Both the position numbers and the translations under genes were made by a program. 64,000 nt of DNA from Hydrangea macrophylla (lineage: Eukaryota; Streptophyta; Magnoliopsida; Cornales; Hydrangeaceae): the NCBI GenBank assembly GCA_033977485.1, contig CM066994.1, positions 10,418,001 through 10,482,000 on the forward strand. The letters are read 5' to 3'. How positions within the stretch are numbered: position 1 is the first letter of the stretch; each line of letters opens with the position of its first letter. Positions 1-10,885 of the stretch are shown here, piece after piece. A model generated the notes under the pieces. The model was not told where the DNA came from. It worked only from the letters and a program-made list of their open reading frames with translations, and made no database searches.

Positions 1-880
1 GGTGGTGTGATGTTGATCCCAAAAGTTGCGGAGGAATTTAATATTATTGCTGAAATCACACACAACAATTGAGAGAAGTGTAGATGGTTTATGTCGTCTG
101 GTTGGTAAAGTTGTCCTCCCTAGTCTTCGATGAAAAATTCTTATATAAGTGAGTGCGTGGATGGTTTGTTCACGGTTCAAACGATGGTGAGGAAAAATCC
201 TGCTTTGGGAGAATGAGAGGTCGAGGCTTTTCTCTGGTGGAGTTAATGCGTTTAATTAACTCTGGGCAATTGCACATGCATTGGCCGTAGTTTGACGAAT
301 CGGGGATGTTGAGACTATGTTGATTCGGGGTGTGCATGCTGGTACAGAAGACGGTCAATGGTAAAAGGTTGCAAAGTTATCAACTATGTGGGTGCTCCGG
401 TTGAGGGGGTGCTGGTCATGTGTGATAGAATGGTTGGACAGTTTTCCCACAAGTGATAGAGGGGGTGACTATTGGGATTATATCACAAATGGGATATTCC
501 CATTAATTTAGGGATTGTGATTTGGTTAGATTCCTATTGTGATTTGGTTTCCTTTGTGATAGAATTGTATTACTTGTCCAACAAGTAGTAGTTTTTAAGC
601 TCTATATAAAGGGATGTTGTATATAGGTAAGCCCTTGGTGTACCAAGTTGGGGGTCTCCCCTCATGAGGGTTCATGGACTAGGGTAAGAGAGATATTAAG
701 CATTGGGGTTTTCTGTGAGAGTTGTTCACAATGATAGGGATGTGAGTTAGGAATGAGTATTTCGTTATCTCTATGATTTCTCTACGTATTACAGTGATTA
801 TGTTAGGGTCTTTGGGGTGTTGAGTGGGGAGTGTACAAGGTTCTTGTATTTGGGTTATGGGATTTAATCCATATAACTTG
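1..880 (+). repeat. Old LTR-like sequence, left part, interrupted by a nested insertion
   Basis: No coding region is recognised here. A good TATA box (TATATAAA, 603-610) is followed by a transcript-leader-like stretch. If the insertion at 881-8434 and one ACTTG copy are removed, this sequence reads into 8440-8605, which has the GCCGAACCACG-type motif and the T-rich tail common in the R/U5 part of plant copia LTRs. I infer a degraded LTR starting near 419 and ending near 8603. The outer ends and any target duplication could not be fixed, and 1-418 shows nothing I recognise. Confidence 0.45.
876..880. other. Target-site duplication ACTTG, left copy
   Basis: The five bases ACTTG directly precede the first LTR. 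They are repeated exactly after the third LTR at 8435-8439. This is the length expected of an LTR-retrotransposon integrase. Confidence 0.9.
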
Positions 881-2266
881 TGTTTGCTATAATATTTATT
901 CGGGCGTGCCAGAGCCTTGTTAGGTAGGCCCAAACTAATAAAACAAAATTTCCTAAGTCACTTGTGTGAGTGATACACAAGGTTTGGAAATCTGACATCT
1001 AACAGGCGATTGTGATGGCCAAGTAGGAAAGTACCCTCGGCCTGTAGTCCCTAGACAGTATTGAAGCATACAAGTCTAGCAAGTGATGAACAATAAAGAA
1101 ATTAAATAAAAATAGCATTTTTATTTAATTGTAGAAGAAAAGAAAAATTACAAAGATGTAATTAAAAGCTAGGAAAGCCTAAGAAAATAAAAAGGATGCT
1201 AAGAATGCATTGGATGCGGTTTGTCGAAGAGACGCGGAGTGAGTTGATAGCTTGGCCTGCCTGCAGATTTATAGCGGCCATGAAGGTCTTCTAGATAAAG
1301 TAGGAAATATCAGATGCATCATTATCTGGTAAAAAATACCAGTTTATTTCCATAAACTGATAATAGTTGCCATATCTTCAAAATATATACATATATGCAT
1401 ATATATCTTGTATCTTGAATCTGGTCCGAATTGGGTCTCCATTCGGCTGACTTCCCCTCCAAGTAATAGATAAGCACCATAAAGTGATAATATTATCTCC
1501 CCTTATCAGCATCAATCAAGAATTATCTTGATATGGAAACTCAAATCCGAACGCTATGTATTTGTTTCAATTCAATAAGTGATTGAATTGAAAACAAATT
1601 CATATGAGCACTCCTCTATTGGTGGGACCACCACTTTGGTCAAAAAGTGGCTGAATATTGCGGAGAGTTATGAGTTGCAGCCCGATTGACATGTTGACAG
1701 TCCGACTGGCAATGAAATATTGGATGTCCGATTGGTCATGAATACTGAACTGGGCTTTAAATGAAGCCTAAGATGTGTAGCCCGATAACATCACAGTCCG
1801 ATGGAATTTTGGTGCCAAACAAAGCCTATGCCTAAGTACATGATACACTGCCACTTGAATCGCATATGAGATTTCCTACATCAGCAACGTGATGATGAGC
1901 TGGGCCTACCACTGTTGACTATTAAATGCATGACTACCAACCCGTTGATCAAAGTGCAAACTAATAAGGCCAAATTTATAAATTGGTCAACCAAAAACCA
2001 TATAATTATTAAAGTAATATGGCCCTCTTTTAGGTACAAGGCTGGGATGATTGATGAAGCTGATGCCATAGAGTAGTGCAGCCCGATTAAAAATACTAAG
2101 CCAGTCCGATCTGAATCTAGAATAGTTTAGAACTCATTTGGCCCTATCAATTTTGAACCAGTCACTTGACCCCTAATTTTTGCAATTGGTCTCTAAGTCC
2201 GATTAAAAAGATCCAATCGGCCTTAACCAACTTTAACTTAAAAAGTGTATTTTTTAGGTGCAAACA
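881..2266 (-). repeat. LTR 1 (3' LTR in element orientation)
   Basis: Begins TGTTTGCTAT and ends GGTGCAAACA, a 6-bp terminal inverted repeat with TG/CA ends. It differs from LTR 2 and LTR 3 at two noticed positions: C at 1457 (T in the others) and A at 1473 (T in the others). Confidence 0.92.
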
Positions 2267-2285
2267 ATGCCCCCCGGGCTCTTTA
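2267..2285 (-). promoter_or_regulatory. Polypurine tract of internal domain 1
   Basis: On the minus strand the bases directly before the LTR read AGAGCCCGGGGGGCAT. This G-rich purine run is where plus-strand DNA synthesis is primed in LTR elements. The same run is at 5351-5369 in the second internal domain. Confidence 0.7.
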
Positions 2286-2860
2286 AAAATAAAAACAATG
2301 TAATTTTTGAAGAGCCAATTTTTTCCTTCTTCAGACCGATTGCCTTTAGATTGACATCGGTCTTAGTCAAATCACCACATAAACTGCATCGGGCTCATGA
2401 ATACACTCAAATCGGGCTTTAATGAACCGCCTGGGACATGTAGTCAAACCTTAATATCAATACCCAATGTTTTACCAAATGCTTTGGTTTTTGTCTGCAA
2501 CCAATGAAACTATCGGGTCCCACCACCATGCTTTAGTATATTACCCATGACTGGAGCCTTTAAAATATTTTGCTTCCATCATTTAGCTCCTCGGGCTCAC
2601 GGGCACTTTAGACTGCGATCGGGCTCATCATGTAGACCGATGATCTTTGGACCAACATCGGGCTTGGCCAAGAGACCGTTTGACTCCTCACGTTGTAACT
2701 TGACTGAGACATGTAATTACTTTATCGGGCTCCACCACTTGACTGCTACACCATCGGCCTCTATGTCCGATTCAGCATCTCAAGCATCCATCTAGCATCA
2801 CTTTATTTATTATTATTTCTTGCTTTCGGCCTTGTGAGTCCGAATAGCTTATTGACTGAA

Positions 2861-3934
2861 TTAATTCAGTCTGGTCTTCAGTACCTTTTTAGTCTTTTGA
2901 TAATACCATTGCTGTAAAAATAGCCACCAAATAACCTTTAGTTTTTGGTGACATCCACACAGCCAACGTGGATGTAGATCAATCCAAGCCAAATAATTAA
3001 TTGGCTTAAAATAAAAATAATAATCGGTCACTACAAGGAGACCGAAAAAGTTAAACAATTCCTTGAGGCTGAGCTTCCTCAAAGAAATATTTTTAAAAGC
3101 TTCATGGACCGATTTAGCATCAACCGGTCTCTGCGAAGCTTGCCCCCCGAGCGGTTCATCACCGATTTCTTTGTCAACAATGGGGTCTTCATCATCGTCC
3201 TTCTTACTAACGGGAGGCTCTATGGCCGATATAAGATCACTCGGCCTATCACTTTCCTCTTCGGCCTCAATGAAATTTTGAGGCTCGTCTTGAATTTGCC
3301 CCCCGGGTGCTTCGTCGTCTTCTTCAACGTCAGTGGGGAGCTCTATGGCCGAAATAAGATCACTCGGCTCTTTATTTATTTTCTCGCCTTCTTGCCCCCC
3401 GAGCGGCTTGGACAGCATGGAATCAAGATGACCGGAGACACCGGTCTCTTGATTTAGAGCAGTAACATCGGCCTTCTCGGGCCGTTGTCGTGACTTTAAG
3501 AATTGTTCGATCCTTTGCCCTTGAACCTCTAGTATTGCTAGGCTTGCTTTCGTATCCTCTTCAAATCGGCTAAGCTTTGCCTGCTGTTCTCTTGAGTGCT
3601 CCTTCATATCTTCAAGAGCACGAAGAATGTTGTCACAAACTTGCTTCTTTCGCCAGTCACCGTATAGAAACTCGTCTAGAGACATGAACGAATTTCCCTC
3701 GGGCGGCGGTTCATCAGCTCCACTCGAAGCTGTAAGGAGGCCGATTTCTTGATTAAAAAATCGCAAGTCGGCCTCAAAACGGTCTATCTCATTGTAAAGA
3801 TGACCAGTTTCATTCCAATATCCATCGTTGTAGAAACGATAGATTTCTTCGCGAAGTTGGCGTATTGACTCATTCCGCCAACCAATCTGGTTGTTGTAGA
3901 AGTATAGCCATGCTTCAGTGTGTGCATGGCTCAT
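2861..3934 (-). CDS. Retrotransposon internal ORF, copy 1, function unknown
   Basis: An ORF of about 357 codons starts at the ATG at 3932-3934, just inside the primer-binding site. A GTG codon extends the open frame by one codon. The N-terminal third is rich in aromatic and charged residues and looks helical, with spaced ExxR/ExxI patterns. The middle is strongly acidic (Glu/Asp) and carries two copies of a PSDLISAIE motif about 40 residues apart. The C-terminus is hydrophobic and basic, with Trp-Leu-Cys-Gly and Trp-Trp-Leu-Phe. I see no CCHC knuckle, protease DSG/DTG or YxDD motif. It is probably a protein of a non-autonomous element, perhaps a replaced or diverged gag. I do not recognise the family. 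Confidence 0.65.
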   Translation of the reverse strand: MSHAHTEAWLYFYNNQIGWRNESIRQLREEIYRFYNDGYWNETGHLYNEIDRFEADLRFFNQEIGLLTASSGADEPPPEGNSFMSLDEFLYGDWRKKQVCDNILRALEDMKEHSREQQAKLSRFEEDTKASLAILEVQGQRIEQFLKSRQRPEKADVTALNQETGVSGHLDSMLSKPLGGQEGEKINKEPSDLISAIELPTDVEEDDEAPGGQIQDEPQNFIEAEEESDRPSDLISAIEPPVSKKDDDEDPIVDKEIGDEPLGGQASQRPVDAKSVHEAFKNISLRKLSLKELFNFFGLLVVTDYYFYFKPINYLAWIDLHPRWLCGCHQKLKVIWWLFLQQWYYQKTKKVLKTRLN

Positions 3935-3943
3935 CACTTGGCT

Positions 3944-3961
3944 GTCCCACCGGGCGTGCCA
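3944..3961 (-). promoter_or_regulatory. Primer-binding site, internal domain 1
   Basis: The minus strand reads TGGCACGCCCGGTGGGAC, three bases in from the LTR edge at 3965. It begins with TGG, the complement of a tRNA CCA tail, as expected of a tRNA-primed element. I could not name the tRNA from memory. The same site is at 7028-7045. Confidence 0.75.
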
Positions 3962-3964
3962 AAT

Positions 3965-5350
3965 TGTTTGCTATAATATTTATTCGGGCGTGCCAGAGCC
4001 TTGTTAGGTAGGCCCAAACTAATAAAACAAAATTTCCTAAGTCACTTGTGTGAGTGATACACAAGGTTTGGAAATCTGACATCTAACAGGCGATTGTGAT
4101 GGCCAAGTAGGAAAGTACCCTCGGCCTGTAGTCCCTAGACAGTATTGAAGCATACAAGTCTAGCAAGTGATGAACAATAAAGAAATTAAATAAAAATAGC
4201 ATTTTTATTTAATTGTAGAAGAAAAGAAAAATTACAAAGATGTAATTAAAAGCTAGGAAAGCCTAAGAAAATAAAAAGGATGCTAAGAATGCATTGGATG
4301 CGGTTTGTCGAAGAGACGCGGAGTGAGTTGATAGCTTGGCCTGCCTGCAGATTTATAGCGGCCATGAAGGTCTTCTAGATAAAGTAGGAAATATCAGATG
4401 CATCATTATCTGGTAAAAAATACCAGTTTATTTCCATAAACTGATAATAGTTGCCATATCTTCAAAATATATACATATATGCATATATATCTTGTATCTT
4501 GAATCTGGTCCGAATTGGGTCTCCATTCGGCTGACTTCCCTTCCAAGTAATAGATATGCACCATAAAGTGATAATATTATCTCCCCTTATCAGCATCAAT
4601 CAAGAATTATCTTGATATGGAAACTCAAATCCGAACGCTATGTATTTGTTTCAATTCAATAAGTGATTGAATTGAAAACAAATTCATATGAGCACTCCTC
4701 TATTGGTGGGACCACCACTTTGGTCAAAAAGTGGCTGAATATTGCGGAGAGTTATGAGTTGCAGCCCGATTGACATGTTGACAGTCCGACTGGCAATGAA
4801 ATATTGGATGTCCGATTGGTCATGAATACTGAACTGGGCTTTAAATGAAGCCTAAGATGTGTAGCCCGATAACATCACAGTCCGATGGAATTTTGGTGCC
4901 AAACAAAGCCTATGCCTAAGTACATGATACACTGCCACTTGAATCGCATATGAGATTTCCTACATCAGCAACGTGATGATGAGCTGGGCCTACCACTGTT
5001 GACTATTAAATGCATGACTACCAACCCGTTGATCAAAGTGCAAACTAATAAGGCCAAATTTATAAATTGGTCAACCAAAAACCATATAATTATTAAAGTA
5101 ATATGGCCCTCTTTTAGGTACAAGGCTGGGATGATTGATGAAGCTGATGCCATAGAGTAGTGCAGCCCGATTAAAAATACTAAGCCAGTCCGATCTGAAT
5201 CTAGAATAGTTTAGAACTCATTTGGCCCTATCAATTTTGAACCAGTCACTTGACCCCTAATTTTTGCAATTGGTCTCTAAGTCCGATTAAAAAGATCCAA
5301 TCGGCCTTAACCAACTTTAACTTAAAAAGTGTATTTTTTAGGTGCAAACA
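3965..5350 (-). repeat. LTR 2 (shared middle LTR)
   Basis: Same ends and length as LTR 1. At the two diagnostic sites (4541 T, 4557 T) it matches LTR 3, not LTR 1. It serves both as the 5' LTR of the left unit and the 3' LTR of the right unit. Confidence 0.92.
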
Positions 5351-5944
5351 ATGCCCCCCGGGCTCTTTAAAAATAAAAACAATGTAATTTTTGAAGAGCC
5401 AATTTTTTCCTTCTTCAGACCGATTGCCTTTAGATTGACATCGGTCTTAGTCAAATCACCACATAAACTGCATCGGGCTCATGAATACACTCAAATCGGG
5501 CTTTAATGAACCGCCTGGGACATGTAGTCAAACCTTAATATCAATACCCAATGTTTTACCAAATGCTTTGGTTTTTGTCTGCAACCAATGAAACTATCGG
5601 GTCCCACCACCATGCTTTAGTATATTACCCATGACTGGAGCCTTTAAAATATTTTGCTTCCATCATTTAGCTCCTCGGGCTCACGGGCACTTTAGACTGC
5701 GATCGGGCTCATCATGTAGACCGATGATCTTTGGACCAACATCGGGCTTGGCCAAGAGACCGTTTGACTCCTCACGTTGTAACTTGACTGAGACATGTAA
5801 TTACTTTATCGGGCTCCACCACTTGACTGCTACACCATCGGCCTCTATGTCCGATTCAGCATCTCAAGCATCCATCTAGCATCACTTTATTTATTATTAT
5901 TTCTTGCTTTCGGCCTTGTGAGTCCGAATAGCTTATTGACTGAA

Positions 5945-7018
5945 TTAATTCAGTCTGGTCTTCAGTACCTTTTTAGTCTTTTGATAATACCATTGCTGTA
6001 AAAATAGCCACCAAATAACCTTTAGTTTTTGGTGACATCCACACAGCCAACGTGGATGTAGATCAATCCAAGCCAAATAATTAATTGGCTTAAAATAAAA
6101 ATAATAATCGGTCACTACAAGGAGACCGAAAAAGTTAAACAATTCCTTGAGGCTGAGCTTCCTCAAAGAAATATTTTTAAAAGCTTCATGGACCGATTTA
6201 GCATCAACCGGTCTCTGCGAAGCTTGCCCCCCGAGCGGTTCATCACCGATTTCTTTGTCAACAATGGGGTCTTCATCATCGTCCTTCTTACTAACGGGAG
6301 GCTCTATGGCCGATATAAGATCACTCGGCCTATCACTTTCCTCTTCGGCCTCAATGAAATTTTGAGGCTCGTCTTGAATTTGCCCCCCGGGTGCTTCGTC
6401 GTCTTCTTCAACGTCAGTGGGGAGCTCTATGGCCGAAATAAGATCACTCGGCTCTTTATTTATTTTCTCGCCTTCTTGCCCCCCGAGCGGCTTGGACAGC
6501 ATGGAATCAAGATGACCGGAGACACCGGTCTCTTGATTTAGAGCAGTAACATCGGCCTTCTCGGGCCGTTGTCGTGACTTTAAGAATTGTTCGATCCTTT
6601 GCCCTTGAACCTCTAGTATTGCTAGGCTTGCTTTCGTATCCTCTTCAAATCGGCTAAGCTTTGCCTGCTGTTCTCTTGAGTGCTCCTTCATATCTTCAAG
6701 AGCACGAAGAATGTTGTCACAAACTTGCTTCTTTCGCCAGTCACCGTATAGAAACTCGTCTAGAGACATGAACGAATTTCCCTCGGGCGGCGGTTCATCA
6801 GCTCCACTCGAAGCTGTAAGGAGGCCGATTTCTTGATTAAAAAATCGCAAGTCGGCCTCAAAACGGTCTATCTCATTGTAAAGATGACCAGTTTCATTCC
6901 AATATCCATCGTTGTAGAAACGATAGATTTCTTCGCGAAGTTGGCGTATTGACTCATTCCGCCAACCAATCTGGTTGTTGTAGAAGTATAGCCATGCTTC
7001 AGTGTGTGCATGGCTCAT
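5945..7018 (-). CDS. Retrotransposon internal ORF, copy 2, function unknown
   Basis: The predicted protein is identical to that at 2861-3934, including both PSDLISAIE motifs and the same start 31 bases inside the LTR. The two internal domains have not diverged at protein level, so the duplication is young or homogenised. Confidence 0.65.
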   Translation of the reverse strand: MSHAHTEAWLYFYNNQIGWRNESIRQLREEIYRFYNDGYWNETGHLYNEIDRFEADLRFFNQEIGLLTASSGADEPPPEGNSFMSLDEFLYGDWRKKQVCDNILRALEDMKEHSREQQAKLSRFEEDTKASLAILEVQGQRIEQFLKSRQRPEKADVTALNQETGVSGHLDSMLSKPLGGQEGEKINKEPSDLISAIELPTDVEEDDEAPGGQIQDEPQNFIEAEEESDRPSDLISAIEPPVSKKDDDEDPIVDKEIGDEPLGGQASQRPVDAKSVHEAFKNISLRKLSLKELFNFFGLLVVTDYYFYFKPINYLAWIDLHPRWLCGCHQKLKVIWWLFLQQWYYQKTKKVLKTRLN

Positions 7019-7048
7019 CACTTGGCTGTCCCACCGGGCGTGCCAAAT

Positions 7049-8434
7049 TGTTTGCTATAATATTTATTCGGGCGTGCCAGAGCCTTGTTAGGTAGGCCCA
7101 AACTAATAAAACAAAATTTCCTAAGTCACTTGTGTGAGTGATACACAAGGTTTGGAAATCTGACATCTAACAGGCGATTGTGATGGCCAAGTAGGAAAGT
7201 ACCCTCGGCCTGTAGTCCCTAGACAGTATTGAAGCATACAAGTCTAGCAAGTGATGAACAATAAAGAAATTAAATAAAAATAGCATTTTTATTTAATTGT
7301 AGAAGAAAAGAAAAATTACAAAGATGTAATTAAAAGCTAGGAAAGCCTAAGAAAATAAAAAGGATGCTAAGAATGCATTGGATGCGGTTTGTCGAAGAGA
7401 CGCGGAGTGAGTTGATAGCTTGGCCTGCCTGCAGATTTATAGCGGCCATGAAGGTCTTCTAGATAAAGTAGGAAATATCAGATGCATCATTATCTGGTAA
7501 AAAATACCAGTTTATTTCCATAAACTGATAATAGTTGCCATATCTTCAAAATATATACATATATGCATATATATCTTGTATCTTGAATCTGGTCCGAATT
7601 GGGTCTCCATTCGGCTGACTTCCCTTCCAAGTAATAGATATGCACCATAAAGTGATAATATTATCTCCCCTTATCAGCATCAATCAAGAATTATCTTGAT
7701 ATGGAAACTCAAATCCGAACGCTATGTATTTGTTTCAATTCAATAAGTGATTGAATTGAAAACAAATTCATATGAGCACTCCTCTATTGGTGGGACCACC
7801 ACTTTGGTCAAAAAGTGGCTGAATATTGCGGAGAGTTATGAGTTGCAGCCCGATTGACATGTTGACAGTCCGACTGGCAATGAAATATTGGATGTCCGAT
7901 TGGTCATGAATACTGAACTGGGCTTTAAATGAAGCCTAAGATGTGTAGCCCGATAACATCACAGTCCGATGGAATTTTGGTGCCAAACAAAGCCTATGCC
8001 TAAGTACATGATACACTGCCACTTGAATCGCATATGAGATTTCCTACATCAGCAACGTGATGATGAGCTGGGCCTACCACTGTTGACTATTAAATGCATG
8101 ACTACCAACCCGTTGATCAAAGTGCAAACTAATAAGGCCAAATTTATAAATTGGTCAACCAAAAACCATATAATTATTAAAGTAATATGGCCCTCTTTTA
8201 GGTACAAGGCTGGGATGATTGATGAAGCTGATGCCATAGAGTAGTGCAGCCCGATTAAAAATACTAAGCCAGTCCGATCTGAATCTAGAATAGTTTAGAA
8301 CTCATTTGGCCCTATCAATTTTGAACCAGTCACTTGACCCCTAATTTTTGCAATTGGTCTCTAAGTCCGATTAAAAAGATCCAATCGGCCTTAACCAACT
8401 TTAACTTAAAAAGTGTATTTTTTAGGTGCAAACA
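7049..8434 (-). repeat. LTR 3 (5' LTR in element orientation)
   Basis: Complete LTR ending CAAACA, followed at once by the right ACTTG duplication. It carries T at 7625 and T at 7641, as in LTR 2. As the 5' LTR on the minus strand it would hold the active promoter, but no promoter motif was fixed. Confidence 0.92.
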
Positions 8435-8439
8435 ACTTG
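8435..8439. other. Target-site duplication ACTTG, right copy
   Basis: Exact repeat of 876-880, directly following the third LTR. No ACTTG duplication surrounds the middle LTR. Confidence 0.9.
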
Positions 8440-8605
8440 TACCAATTCTTTTACTCAATAGTGAAAGAATGGATCTCTCGGGTGTGGATGTAGGCAAGTG
8501 TTTGGCCGAACCACGTAGAAATCTGTGTGTCTTTTCTTTGGTGTGCATGTTTAATTACTGCTCATGTGTGTCTGTTTATTTGAAAGAATTTGGTTCCGCA
8601 TGTTA
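8440..8605 (+). repeat. Old LTR-like sequence, right part
   Basis: Continues the sequence broken at 880. It includes a GTGGATGTAGGCAAG / GCCGAACCACG stretch followed by a T- and G-rich tail ending near CCGCA at about 8602. This arrangement is familiar from the downstream half of plant copia LTRs. No primer-binding site follows, so either it is a solo or 3' LTR or the rest is lost. Confidence 0.45.
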
Positions 8606-8623
8606 AATTCCCACCACTTCTCT

Positions 8624-8908
8624 CTAAGCTTCCAGTTTAGTGTTGAGTTCCCCTTTAGTCTCATCAACCAAGACAATATCATCTGCGAACAACATACACC
8701 ATGAGACATCATCTGTGATTTGTCTGGTCAATTCATCCATCATTAGGTTGAATAAATAAGGGCTCAAGGCTGACCCTTGGTACAGGCCTACGGTAATTGA
8801 GAATTTGCTTGTTTTTCCGACAGGTAATTTAATTTTAGTAACGATTTCATCATACATATCCTCCACCACATCAATATAACCCTTGGTCACTCCCTTCTTC
8901 TCTAGCAC
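8624..8908 (-). pseudogene. LINE (non-LTR retrotransposon) reverse transcriptase fragment
   Basis: An open stretch of 94 codons matches the palm region of plant LINE reverse transcriptases. It has a VGLYQGSALSPYLFNLMMDEL-like block and then the catalytic FADDIVL motif (the A-x-D-D variant of YxDD). Upstream fingers, endonuclease and RNase H parts are absent. It is a dead fragment, lying directly against the LTR remnant at 8605. Confidence 0.85.
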
Positions 8909-8995
8909 CCATCAAATTAAATCATAAAAAAATATAAAATAAAATACAATAAATCCAAAATGGCTAAAGAATCATAAGGTTATGGTCATTTTAGT

Positions 8996-9465
8996 AGATG
9001 CTATTGTTTTTACAGTGTTGTTCAGGTAAACCCAGTAACATTTCTTCAAATCAACAAAATAATAGCAAAATTATAGCCAGTTTATAGATGTTACTAGCTT
9101 TACAATATTGCCCAAGGTAAAGACAATAGCATATCATCAAATACAAAACGTTTTTTCAAGGCTAGTAACATGACACTATCGTAAAAAATCGCAAAATTAT
9201 GACAATTTTTCAGATATTAATGCCTTTACGTTACTGCTCAAGTAAAAACAAAAACATATCAGCAAAGATTAGTGACATTGTATTGCACAAAAGAGACAAT
9301 ACCATTGCTTCAAACTAACTAAATAATTGCAAAACTATGGCCAATTTATAGATGTTACTACATGTACAATACTGTCCAGATAAATACAGTAACATATCAT
9401 CAAAGATAAAATATTTTTTCAAAAATAGTAACATGTTACTGTCTCAAAGACAGTGACATTACTTT
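8996..9465. repeat. Degenerate direct repeat, about four units
   Basis: Units start with an AGATGTTACT-like motif near 8996, 9086, 9212 and 9350. They share the order TTACAATAtTGCCCA, then AACATATCATCAAA, then GCAAAATTATgGCCA. Spacing is 90, 126 and 138 bases, so units differ by internal indels. No coding potential is visible. A T-run at 9489-9502 follows. It is an old, AT-rich tandem repeat of unknown origin. Confidence 0.6.
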
Positions 9466-9502
9466 ATAATGGTCCGACATTGACTTGATTTTTTTTTTTT
9501 TT

Positions 9503-10885
9503 CATTTTGTCGTAGTCATTATGCATCTTGTTTGATATATATTTTCTTTTAGAGATTACAGATATATAATTTTATTCAACATGAAGTTGTGATTTGAAAG
9601 TTATGATATTTTAAAGTTTGAAAAAAAAAAGCCTTGAAACACGTGCTGAGGTATCAAAATAACATGTTCTACGTGTGTGAAATATAGGCAAATTTGTCAA
9701 TAACCTTATTTTCAGTTTAAAAATTGACTTGATGTCAAACAATTCAAATATTGATGTCTTTATCACTTGAAAAAAAATGGACTGGACTGTTCTTGGATGA
9801 TAATCTTTATTAGGAACTTTTAATTAATTCTCCCTATTTTTTTGGCTTAAAAAAATTATAAAACAAATATTCATAGCTTTAATTCAGGCCGACTCGAGCC
9901 CAACCAGAAGCTCACTTTACCACATTGAGTCGAGCTCGTGACTTTTTAAATTTGTCGAACTCGGGCTCACCTATGCCCGCCTCAATTCCGCCCGATAGAC
10001 AGGCCTACCTAGTTCTATACGTGGACCCACCCAGGTGTTCAAAGATAACTAGTCAATAATACCCTTCATAACTTAAATATTTCCCAAATTGTCCAACTTA
10101 ATGAATATACAGTAAGGATGACTGCTTTCCGCGTCATTTTCGCATTGTATGTGAAAGATGAAATATTAATTATAATTAAAATTAAAATTAAAAGCAACGA
10201 ATGAGCCAAAAATTCCAGTAATCAAAACAATATCGTCATCGTGTTAATTAATTCACCAAAAAGAAAAAGATTAAAAAATGTCCCTCGCAGCTTTTACATG
10301 AAACCTTTTCAAAAGGTAAAAATTTTCACTTTTCTTTGGGAATTTATTTGGTCAACTTTTACCTCCTCGCATACCCACATTAACATTTACAGATATATTT
10401 TTGTTTTGTGCTTCGTTCTGGTGGATCTGGTCATATACAAAGTGAAGAGATTTTAACTCTGGATTCCTTGGTTCTATTCTGGGTCGATGGGTATAGATTT
10501 GAATGGTTCAGTTAATTGGAGCTCTTAATTCTTGAATTCTCGAGGTGGGTTGGTTATCGACTGTGTTTCTGATTCAATATATTTGAGTTTTTTCAGAAGG
10601 AAAATTTTCTGGGTTTTGGGTTATTCAGTGTTTTTTGGTGCCAATTTCTGGGATTTAGTCAAAGAAGCTGTTCTTGGGTCCCAAGAATATTGATGATAAG
10701 TCTATGATTGGGACATTTGAAGGGATTTTCTTCAGACTTCTGGAAGATTTGAGTAATAGAGGATTGAGGATTCAGAGGTTATTTTATTTTATTAATAGTT
10801 TCAGTTTTTGTGTGTGTGTGTGGATGTGATGGTATTGATGAGATGAGAAGTATACTATGCGTTTGTAATGCCGATTCAAGAACAA
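9503..10885 (+). promoter_or_regulatory. Formin upstream region (promoter and 5' leader, not resolved)
   Basis: AT-rich sequence with no supported gene. A short GC-richer patch at 9886-10010 (GACTCGAGCCC, GAGTCGAGCTCG, GAACTCGGGCTC) looks like repeat debris. From about 10440 the base composition becomes leader-like, with a short GT run at 10811-10822. Transcription probably starts between 10350 and 10700, but I could not choose a TATA box. Short upstream ORFs, such as 10241-10456, carry no recognisable protein. Confidence 0.4.

Larger units (their letters stand above)
881..8434 (-). mobile_element. Tandem non-autonomous LTR retrotransposon (three LTRs, two internal domains)
   Basis: Three near-identical 1386-bp LTRs (881-2266, 3965-5350, 7049-8434) alternate with two 1698-bp internal domains. 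The period is 3084 bp. LTRs start TGTTTG and end CAAACA. The primer-binding site lies inside the right-hand LTR edge and the purine tract inside the left-hand one, so the element reads on the minus strand. Each internal domain has one ORF of about 357 codons and no protease, integrase, reverse transcriptase or RNase H. It must therefore have depended on a partner element. Only one pair of ACTTG duplications flanks the whole structure, so it entered once and became tandem in place. The near identity of the copies indicates recent origin. Confidence 0.93.

Noticed and set aside
2547..2795. 82-codon plus-strand ORF in the tandem element, repeated at 5631-5879
   Set aside because: It lies in the untranslated end of a minus-strand element and has no recognisable domain.
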